This document shows positions 35,495 through 42,597 of a stretch of 64,000 nt of DNA, piece after piece (the first letter of the stretch is position 1; each line of letters starts with the position of its first letter). The notes beneath the pieces are model-generated. The model was given only the letters and a program-made list of their open reading frames with translations, ran no database searches and was not told the DNA's origin. This DNA is from Dyadobacter sp. CY312. Its GTDB lineage: Bacteria; Bacteroidota; Bacteroidia; Cytophagales; Spirosomataceae. The DNA lies in the NCBI RefSeq assembly GCF_021390535.1, contig NZ_JAJUXG010000009.1:1-64000 (forward strand). The letters run 5' to 3'. Both the position numbers and the translations under genes were made by a program.

Positions 35495-38400
35495 TCAAAA
35501 ATCTGCCTTTATACCTACTGTGATTACCCTTGGCAAAGGATACGAACCGTAGTCAACCCCCTGGAAAGCACCCGGAACCGGCGCATTGCCACTGCTGTAA
35601 GCACCAGAAGTTTCCGTGCTGCTACTGTATGAGGTAGTTCCGTAAGTTGTGTTTTCAGGATCATAGCCTGTGTATTTGCTGAACAAATGCACATTTTCCG
35701 CGTTTACATAAACCCTTGCGCTGGACATGGAAAGTTTGCTGATCCATTTGGACGGTACCGCGTAGGAGATCCGGATATTTCTTAGTCTTACAAAAGATGC
35801 ATCCTCAACCCAGTACGAAGAAAATTGTTTTTGAAGACCTAAATAGTTGACATTGGGCTTGAAATGTTTTCCATCTCCCGGATTGCTTTCCGAGCGCCAG
35901 TAATCAATGGTGTTCGCGTAGAAATTCCGGCCATTATCCCACGTTCCCAGATAGCGCACGTTGTTGTTGGCAATTTCGCCTCCAAAAGATCCCTGGAACA
36001 TAAAAGAAAACTCGAAGCCTTTGTAGGAAACCGTGTTTGTTATCCCGGCGATAAAGTCAGGCTGGTTATTTCCGATAATCGTTCTGTCAGCGTCGGTAAT
36101 TTTTCCATCGCCGTTCACGTCTCTAACTTTCGGATCACCGGGCGTTGTGCTGGCGTGATGGGCATAACCATCGATCTCACCCTGATTTTTAAACACGCCG
36201 TCAAAAATATACCCGTAGAAATTCGATACCGGCTGACCTACTTCTGTTCTCACAGTCACGACGTTATCAACATACTGAATCGGCGCATTTCCTGGCCCGA
36301 GCTGCAAAACCTTGTTTTTGTTTCTGGAAATATTGAAGTCTGTGTTCCACTGAAAACCACCTGCTTCCCCAACGATGTTTTTGCTGGATATATTTAGTTC
36401 AACGCCTCTGTTGCGCATTTTACCAATATTGGAAAGCTGCGAAGAAAATCCTGTGATATCCGGAACCGGAACATAAAGCAACATATCACGTGTGATGGAA
36501 TTATAGAATTCAGCCGAAACATTGACCCGGTTGTTATAAAGTCCCAGGTCGACACCTACGTTAAACTGATTTGTTTTTTCCCATTTCAAACCCGAGTTTG
36601 CAAGCCCGCTTACTTTTAATCCGTTTGACAAATTTGTTCCGGTCACGTAATTACCAGCGCCTAAAAGACTGATCGCGCCATAGTTAGGGATCTGGTTATT
36701 TCCTGTCACACCATAACTTACACGTAGTTTCAGATTGTTGATCGCCTTGGCGTCTGCCATGAATCCTTCGTCGGAAATCAGCCAGCCAGCTGAAACAGAA
36801 GGGAAATAACCCCATTTATTATCTTCACCGAAACGTGACATCCCGTCTCTGCGGATAGCACCTGTAACAAAATATTTATTTTGAAAATTATACTGCACAC
36901 GACCCAGATACGACAAAAGTGACCATTCGCTCGCTGTGGTATTACCCGCCGTAACCGTTCCTGCGTTGAGCGTATGCACCAGATCATTTGGGAAATTATT
37001 GGCGGCCACATACATCGTTTCGTCACGCTGTTTCTGAATAGTATAACCTAAAAGACCTGTGAATGAATGATCTCCGATCTTTTTGTCGTAGTTCAGTGTA
37101 TTCTCGCTCAGCCAGTTAAGCATGTACGCATCGCCGGCATTTCCCTGTGCCGCAAGCACAGCCGAGTAGCCATATTTTTGTTTGTCGTTCCAGTAAAAGT
37201 TATTACGGTTATTGAAAAGGTTACCGCTGATACTGGTACGGAATTTCAGATCGTCCAGAATATTGTATTCAAGAAAAGCGGTTCCCAGTGTATTGAACGA
37301 CTTATTTCCTTTATCTACCTCGCGTGTTAGCGAATAAGGATGCCACAAGTTCATATCGGCATAGGAAGTAAATCGGAACCAGGTCGAATTGGGGTCTCTG
37401 AATCCATAATTTCCGTTTTCATTGTAGACCGGAAAAATAGGATCACTCTGAAGTCCCAGACTGATCACGTCACTTTTCCCTTTCGTGCCTTCCGTTCTGT
37501 CAAAAATAGCTGTCACACCTAAATTCAGGCCAATGGCCAGTTTTTTACTTACCTGCGTTCTTACATTGGAGCGGATCGACAAACGTTTGTAATAATTTCG
37601 GTCCAGAACAGCCGTCTGATCCAGATAAGCTCCCGAGAACATATACTGTGTTTTTTCCGTACCACCGGAAACCGTCAGCTGCGCATTCACAGAAGGAGCT
37701 GTGCGGAACATTACATCCTGCCAGTCAGTGCCTTTGCCAAATTGCTGTGGGTTATTTGTAAAATCCTCCGGTATTTTCAATGTCGTCGGGCGCACGCTGT
37801 TCGGGTCACTTGCATTGCCTCCCTGTGCAAGCCATGCATTGTTTTTGGCATCAATATAGGTCGAGATGTATTGCTGGGCATCCATCATTTTCACCCGGCG
37901 AATCACTTTCTGGGTTCCATACTCTACGTTTGCACTGATGTTCGTTTTTCCCGGTTTCCCCATTTTCGTTGTCACCAGGATAACCCCGCTGGATCCACGC
38001 GAACCGTAGATAGCGGCAGAAGATGCATCCTTCAAAACTTCCACAGACTCGATATCCTGCGGATTGATCAGGTTCAGGTTAAAGTTTTCCAAAGGCACAC
38101 CGTCAACCACTATTAATGGATTGGTACCTGCCGTGATTGAACTTACCCCTCTTATTTTTATAACCGGAGAAGAACCCGGAGCTCCCTGCGACTGTGAAAT
38201 ATTAACACCCGGCAAACTTCCTGCCAGTGATTGTGTAACATTACTAAAGGAGCGGTCTTTAAATTTGTCATAGTTAACAGAAATAACAGAACCGGTCACT
38301 GCTCTTTTGCTTTGCGTACCGTAACCTACCACCACAACCTCTTCCAGAGATTTATTCTCAGGCGTCAGTTTTACAGCGATTTCTGCACGATTTCCTACTT

Positions 38401-38650
38401 TTTCTTCCAGCGACTTATACCCTACAAAGCTAAAAACCAGAACCGTTGAAGCATCCTGAACTTCCAGCTGAAAAGCACCATCAACATTCGTTGTGGTACC
38501 ACGTTGTGTGCCTTTTATCACCACACTCACACCCGGAAGCGCCTCGTTGTCGTTAGTGCCGGTCACCTTGCCTTTTATGGTTGCGGTTTGTGCATGAACT
38601 GCCGCAATAAGCAGCAACGATGCAAAGAAGATACAGAGAAATTGTTTCAT
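35495..38650 (-). CDS. susC: SusC/RagA-family TonB-linked outer-membrane transporter (locus 1)
   Basis: 1051 residues with signal peptide (to VHAQ), an N-terminal carboxypeptidase-D-like regulatory domain (ATIKGKVTGTNDNEALPGVS), a TonB-box stretch EEVVVVGYGTQ, plug with IRGVSSITAGTNPLIVVDGV and SVEVLKDASSAAIYGSRG, and a 22-strand barrel that ends in IKADF. It imports glycan fragments driven by TonB. First gene of locus 1, with a ~250-bp AT-rich promoter region upstream that it shared with a now-dead RuBisCO-like gene. No anti-sigma-interacting N-terminal extension is visible, which fits control by a conventional repressor. Confidence 0.96.
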   Translation of the reverse strand: MKQFLCIFFASLLLIAAVHAQTATIKGKVTGTNDNEALPGVSVVIKGTQRGTTTNVDGAFQLEVQDASTVLVFSFVGYKSLEEKVGNRAEIAVKLTPENKSLEEVVVVGYGTQSKRAVTGSVISVNYDKFKDRSFSNVTQSLAGSLPGVNISQSQGAPGSSPVIKIRGVSSITAGTNPLIVVDGVPLENFNLNLINPQDIESVEVLKDASSAAIYGSRGSSGVILVTTKMGKPGKTNISANVEYGTQKVIRRVKMMDAQQYISTYIDAKNNAWLAQGGNASDPNSVRPTTLKIPEDFTNNPQQFGKGTDWQDVMFRTAPSVNAQLTVSGGTEKTQYMFSGAYLDQTAVLDRNYYKRLSIRSNVRTQVSKKLAIGLNLGVTAIFDRTEGTKGKSDVISLGLQSDPIFPVYNENGNYGFRDPNSTWFRFTSYADMNLWHPYSLTREVDKGNKSFNTLGTAFLEYNILDDLKFRTSISGNLFNNRNNFYWNDKQKYGYSAVLAAQGNAGDAYMLNWLSENTLNYDKKIGDHSFTGLLGYTIQKQRDETMYVAANNFPNDLVHTLNAGTVTAGNTTASEWSLLSYLGRVQYNFQNKYFVTGAIRRDGMSRFGEDNKWGYFPSVSAGWLISDEGFMADAKAINNLKLRVSYGVTGNNQIPNYGAISLLGAGNYVTGTNLSNGLKVSGLANSGLKWEKTNQFNVGVDLGLYNNRVNVSAEFYNSITRDMLLYVPVPDITGFSSQLSNIGKMRNRGVELNISSKNIVGEAGGFQWNTDFNISRNKNKVLQLGPGNAPIQYVDNVVTVRTEVGQPVSNFYGYIFDGVFKNQGEIDGYAHHASTTPGDPKVRDVNGDGKITDADRTIIGNNQPDFIAGITNTVSYKGFEFSFMFQGSFGGEIANNNVRYLGTWDNGRNFYANTIDYWRSESNPGDGKHFKPNVNYLGLQKQFSSYWVEDASFVRLRNIRISYAVPSKWISKLSMSSARVYVNAENVHLFSKYTGYDPENTTYGTTSYSSSTETSGAYSSGNAPVPGAFQGVDYGSYPLPRVITVGIKADF

Positions 38651-38681
38651 AAGCAGTAATCCGGGCTAGAAATGATCAGAG

Positions 38682-38821
38682 TTATTTTCTTTTACTTTCT
38701 TTTTTATTCTATTTTTTACGAAAATTAGGAATATTTTTACATAGAACAAATATTTTCGTAATATTTATGACTTATTTTGATAAAAAATTGTTGAAAAGGA
38801 TTTTTTTGGAAAGAAAAATCC
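38682..38821. promoter_or_regulatory. SusC (locus 1) upstream region: DeoR-type motif and hairpin
   Basis: The exact reverse complement of the 19-base motif found before the DeoR gene is at 38682-38700, 32 to 50 bases upstream of the SusC start. Further upstream, GGATTTTT and AAAAATCC form an inverted repeat at 38798-38821. The whole region is very AT-rich and lies between divergent transcription units (SusC and the RuBisCO-like remnant). Confidence 0.55.
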
Positions 38822-38901
38822 AAGAATATTAGCATTTACAGCATATATTAACATATTAAAACATAGTACATTCATAAGTATAAAATTGATAGAAAATAAA
38901 A

Positions 38902-39337
38902 ATAGAAAGAATAAGTGCAAAATATTATATCGAAACGCCTTATGCTATGGAAGTTGGCGCTGCAGTGCTGGCAGGAGAGCAATCCTCAGGAACATTTGTT
39001 GAAGTACCGGCAGAAACCGAAGCATTAAAGCAAAGATTTGCAGCACGTGTAGAATCCGCTGAATATCTGGGGACAGTTTCAGAACCGGCCATTCCCGGCG
39101 CATTTTCAAGCAGCAGTAAATACCACCGGGGCAAATATTGAAGTTTCCTGGTCTGTTGAGAATTTTGGCTATAACCTGCCGACGCTGGTATCCACGCTTT
39201 AGGGAAACCTGTAGAAGATCACCCGGTTCACCGGATTGAAACTCATGGACATTACCATTCCGCAATCCTATGTCCAACATTTTAAAGGTACCAGCTTCGG
39301 AATTGACGGATGCCGTAAACTTACAGGCGCACCAGAC
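38902..39337 (+). pseudogene. RuBisCO-like protein (form IV/OiaX-type) remnant
   Basis: In one frame the plus strand reads RISAKYYIETPYAMEVGAAV, LAGEQSSGTFVEVPAETEAL and ARVESAEYLGTVSEPAIPG; after a frameshift near 39110-39140 it reads NIEVSWSVENFGYNLPTLVS, then after stops GNL, FTGLKLMDITIPQSYVQHFK and FGIDGCRKLTG. This is the N-terminal domain of RuBisCO-like proteins (AGEQSxGTF, the N.G.NLPTL element, and F..P.FGI.G.R.LTGV). The normal ATG seems lost (ATA at 38902), the catalytic barrel is missing, and several stops and shifts interrupt it. RuBisCO-like proteins occur in D-apionate catabolism as 3-oxo-isoapionate-4-phosphate enzymes, so its place beside apiose genes is meaningful. Confidence 0.75.
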
Positions 39338-39383
39338 AACCGGCCATACCCACATTTTACTTTAAGCTGCTTTTAATGATTAC

Positions 39384-40970
39384 CTATTCTTCAATAATCC
39401 TTAAAGCCAGATATGGTTTCACAGGTAATTTTATCTTCTTTCTGTTTTTATCAAAAATCCTATATTCCACAGGTTCAGCGATTTCGAAGATATCCGGTAA
39501 TCTTTTGACCGTCATATCCCAAGTATCAATTATTTCAACCCTGAACTTTTTATTTGCAGCCGGGCCACCTTTTTTTGGCAAATTAAATTCCCACTCCGAC
39601 TGCATTTCTTTGCCAAAGTAAACCAGATAATAACCTTTTCCGGCCGTTGCCGTTTTATGGTCTTTCCAGGGATCAGCAAGTTCTAATGGTCCTGGCGCCT
39701 CTTCCAGCACTTTTCTTAAAAATCCTATGCGTTGCGGACTACTACCGATTAATCTTCCGCCCTTCGCCCAGAAAATAGTATCACCATCATTCTTATACGT
39801 TTCACCATGCGTCACATAGGTACCGGCGATAACGCCCTGCCAGAAAGCTTCCGTCATTTCTTCTCCACTCAAATGTCCCCAACGCTGCGGCAGATCCCCT
39901 TCATAACAAACTTCATCATAGATCATTGGACGAAAAAAGACATCCCGCAGCAAAGTGGCACGACCAAAATCTTCTACAGTCGAGCCATTTTGGATACTGA
40001 CGTGCGTAAATTCCGGTTTCCAGTTGTCATAATAAACACTGCCATTGTGGATGGAACATAAATGCTTGTAGGGGTCCGAATTCACAACGGTTTTGGTATA
40101 AATGTCCCACACGTCTCGCGGCTTGGTTTTGATATAATCAAACTCATTGGCCATAGACCACCACACATTCCTGAAAGACGACAACCGGGCTGTCAGGTAT
40201 TTGATGTAACGAAGATCATTTTCTTTGCCCAGGCTGTCAAATCCCCAGTGACCTTTGTCATAGGGATGAAAAATAATAATATCAGCCTCAATACCAAGGT
40301 CTTTCAGGTCATCAATTCTTTTTTCCAGATGCTGAAAAAAGGCCGGATCAAACTGACTGAAATCCCAGACAAATCTGGTTTTTCCCGTCTTTCCCTTTTC
40401 TTCTCCCTTCTTTACATAAGGATAAAACTCCGGCTCGTTTTCGACATTCGAATAATATTTAGGAAAAACACACATCCGCACTTTATTGAAAGGTGCCTTT
40501 TCCAAGGTCTTCAAAGTGATATCTTCCAACGCAGCCGGCTGATGCGTCCAGGCATATAAGGTAGTCCCGAAAGGATAATATCGCTCCCCGTCCGCATATT
40601 TAAAGTGATAGGTATCAGCAACTTGTACAGGACCATGATTTTCCCCGGTTGCTACAACACATAAAAATTCTCCTGTTTTTCCATTCAGGCTTTTCACCTT
40701 GCTACTAGTCCGGTATTTCCAGCTCCCGACTTTCTGCGGCATGAAACGAATTTTATAAACACCGTTTCCATCATAAAACCCATCCACTTTTATCCTTTCA
40801 TTGTCGTTGTAAAACTCCGCCGACAATATATGATCAAAAGCATTTTCCGTTTTCGGGCCCGCGAGTGAAACTTCAAAGCGGTCCCAGGTTTCCACTTTGG
40901 GCAACTCAGAAGAAAATGAAGGAAACAAAACCGCCGCCCACAGCAGCATAACCAAAGTAAATACTTTCAT
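39384..40970 (-). CDS. Exported DUF5060/DUF5605-type glycoside hydrolase
   Basis: About 528 residues starting MKVFTLVMLLWAAVLFPSFS; I prefer the ATG at 40970, four bases after the kinase stop, over 40997 inside the kinase gene. Residues ~20-105 form a DUF5060 beta-sandwich (ETWDRFEVSLAG, GSWKYRTSSKVKS). The barrel that follows (YYPFGTTLYAWTHQP, WWSMANEFDYIKT, MIYDEVCYEGDLPQRWGH) is related to the DUF4038/GH140 clan; glutamates in ANEFD and YDEVCYE are candidate catalytic residues. A C-terminal DUF5605-like sandwich ends the protein. Coupled to an FGGY kinase, it may release the sugar that the kinase pathway consumes. Confidence 0.8.
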   Translation of the reverse strand: MKVFTLVMLLWAAVLFPSFSSELPKVETWDRFEVSLAGPKTENAFDHILSAEFYNDNERIKVDGFYDGNGVYKIRFMPQKVGSWKYRTSSKVKSLNGKTGEFLCVVATGENHGPVQVADTYHFKYADGERYYPFGTTLYAWTHQPAALEDITLKTLEKAPFNKVRMCVFPKYYSNVENEPEFYPYVKKGEEKGKTGKTRFVWDFSQFDPAFFQHLEKRIDDLKDLGIEADIIIFHPYDKGHWGFDSLGKENDLRYIKYLTARLSSFRNVWWSMANEFDYIKTKPRDVWDIYTKTVVNSDPYKHLCSIHNGSVYYDNWKPEFTHVSIQNGSTVEDFGRATLLRDVFFRPMIYDEVCYEGDLPQRWGHLSGEEMTEAFWQGVIAGTYVTHGETYKNDGDTIFWAKGGRLIGSSPQRIGFLRKVLEEAPGPLELADPWKDHKTATAGKGYYLVYFGKEMQSEWEFNLPKKGGPAANKKFRVEIIDTWDMTVKRLPDIFEIAEPVEYRIFDKNRKKIKLPVKPYLALRIIEE

Positions 40971-40974
40971 GAAA

Positions 40975-42471
40975 TCAAAGATTAGTATCAATGGCAAGCT
41001 GCCATCCTGAATATCCTGCTTTTACTTTTTTATTATCTGCGTTGGGCTTAACCGTAATAACCTTTCTCTTATTTAATGTTTCCAAGTAATCAATACTGCT
41101 GTAAGTCCCTGTTTTCAAGCCCGCCAAATACGCTGCGCCAAGTGCTGAAACTTCCGGAAAGCCCAGATTTACAACGTCTTTATCAAGTAAATCAGATAAA
41201 AAATGAACAACAAACTGGTTTGAGGTAAGTCCGCCATCAATCATCAGCTTTTCCAGCAAAATTCCCGTGTCGGATTCCATAGCCGTTATCACATCCTTGA
41301 TCTGATAAGGAATGGATTCCAGAGCGGCGCGTACGATATGATTTTTATTACAATCAAAAGTCAGGCCTGTAATGGATGCTTTGCGGTTCATATCCCAGTG
41401 TGGCGCCCCCAGCCCACTAAAAGCCGGAACAACATACACACCATTGCTATCCGCAACAGCGTTGGCCATTTCCTCTGTTTCAGTGCTGTTTTCGAAAAGA
41501 TTGAGCTTGTTTTTCATCCATTCGATTGTCGCTCCGCAGGTCACAATAACACCTTCCAGTGCATATTCCACATGGGTTTCCGTACTCCATCCAATCGTCG
41601 TCACCATTCCCTGATCCGACAGTTGCGGCTCGTTTCCAATGTTCATAAGAATGGACGAACCTGTACCCATCGTGGCTTTTGCAATACCGATCGAAAAGCA
41701 CCCTTCGCCAAAAGCGGCTGCGTGCGAATCACCGACCATAGCCGTTATTCCTAATGCATCTTCCAGCAACCCATCAAAATCAGTGGCTCCAAAATAACTG
41801 GAAGATGGCTGAATATCTGGAAGATTCAATTTCGATAATCCTAATTTTTCAAGCAACTCAGCATCCCAGGAAAGTGTTTCCAGATTAAAAAACAAAGTCC
41901 TTGAAGCATTCGTATGATCTGTCAGGTAAGATTTCCCGTTTGTTAATTTATACAGCAACCAGGTATCAACCGTACCAAAATAGGCTTTTCCGTCAGCGAT
42001 TTTTGTTCTGATCTCCTGCTTGTTTTCATTCAGCCAGATCACTTTTGTGCCGGAGAAATAAGGATCTACCAACAGACCGGTTTTCTCTTTAACCAGACTT
42101 TCCAGGCCATATAATTTCAGTCTGTCGCAAATACCGGTCGAGCGTTTGCATTGCCAGACAATAGCGTCGTGAAGTGGATTCCCGTTTTCGTCCCAAAGCA
42201 CAAAAGTTTCCCGCTGGTTGGTTATCCCGCAAGTTTTTATTGTATTGACCTGCCCGCCTTCACTGCGGAAATCATCCAGACATTTACCAACAGAGATAAG
42301 TACATTTTCATAAATTTCACCCGGATCCTGTTCGACATACCCGCCATCCAGATAACGGGTTTTAAGCGGCTCACTGCCACGCGCCACAGCCACACCATTT
42401 TCATCAAACACAAGCGTTTTGGTACTACTCGTACCCTGATCAATAGCCAGAACAAAAGATCCTTTCATCAT
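40975..42471 (-). CDS. FGGY-family carbohydrate kinase, glycerol-kinase-like (possible apulose kinase)
   Basis: 498 residues, cytoplasmic, close to glycerol kinase in length and order of motifs: AIDQGTSSTKTLVFDENG, GITNQRETFVLWDENG, DAIVWQCKR, LLVDPYFSGTKVIWL, VPAFSGLGAPHWD and IDGGLTSNQFVVHFLSD. Four glycerol contacts of the E. coli enzyme are kept (R87, E88, W106, Y138 here, plus D248), but the residue after the aspartate is serine instead of glutamine (GDSHAA) and the phenylalanine that sandwiches glycerol is serine (GTGSSILMN, S273). That opens the pocket for a larger ketose. With an isomerase and split transketolase in the window but no kinase beside them, it may phosphorylate D-apulose. 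Glycerol kinase remains the default name. Confidence 0.85.
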   Translation of the reverse strand: MMKGSFVLAIDQGTSSTKTLVFDENGVAVARGSEPLKTRYLDGGYVEQDPGEIYENVLISVGKCLDDFRSEGGQVNTIKTCGITNQRETFVLWDENGNPLHDAIVWQCKRSTGICDRLKLYGLESLVKEKTGLLVDPYFSGTKVIWLNENKQEIRTKIADGKAYFGTVDTWLLYKLTNGKSYLTDHTNASRTLFFNLETLSWDAELLEKLGLSKLNLPDIQPSSSYFGATDFDGLLEDALGITAMVGDSHAAAFGEGCFSIGIAKATMGTGSSILMNIGNEPQLSDQGMVTTIGWSTETHVEYALEGVIVTCGATIEWMKNKLNLFENSTETEEMANAVADSNGVYVVPAFSGLGAPHWDMNRKASITGLTFDCNKNHIVRAALESIPYQIKDVITAMESDTGILLEKLMIDGGLTSNQFVVHFLSDLLDKDVVNLGFPEVSALGAAYLAGLKTGTYSSIDYLETLNKRKVITVKPNADNKKVKAGYSGWQLAIDTNL

Positions 42472-42510
42472 AATTAAAACTACCGGAAATGATTGTTTTT
42501 TATTTAAAAC

Positions 42511-42543
42511 AAAGAAAAGAAAAGCAATCGAAAGAAAAGATAA
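42511..42543. promoter_or_regulatory. Purine-rich motif before kinase gene
   Basis: Upstream of the kinase start, AAAGAAAAGAAAAGC and CGAAAGAAAAGATAA repeat GAAAG/GAAAA units in the same strand orientation relative to the gene as in the DeoR promoter. It is similar, not identical, to the shared 19-mer. Confidence 0.4.
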
Positions 42544-42597
42544 AAATCCTACTTAAATATTAATTTTTGGATCTTTTGTTTTATTGAACCGATAACT

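Noticed and set aside
35864-36397. 177-codon plus-strand frame opposite SusC
   Set aside because: Antisense to the conserved barrel of SusC with no start signal or recognisable motif.
40975-42471. Plain glycerol kinase
   Set aside because: Not excluded, but two glycerol-contact positions are replaced by serine and no glycerol uptake or dehydrogenase gene is nearby, so the narrow name is not given.
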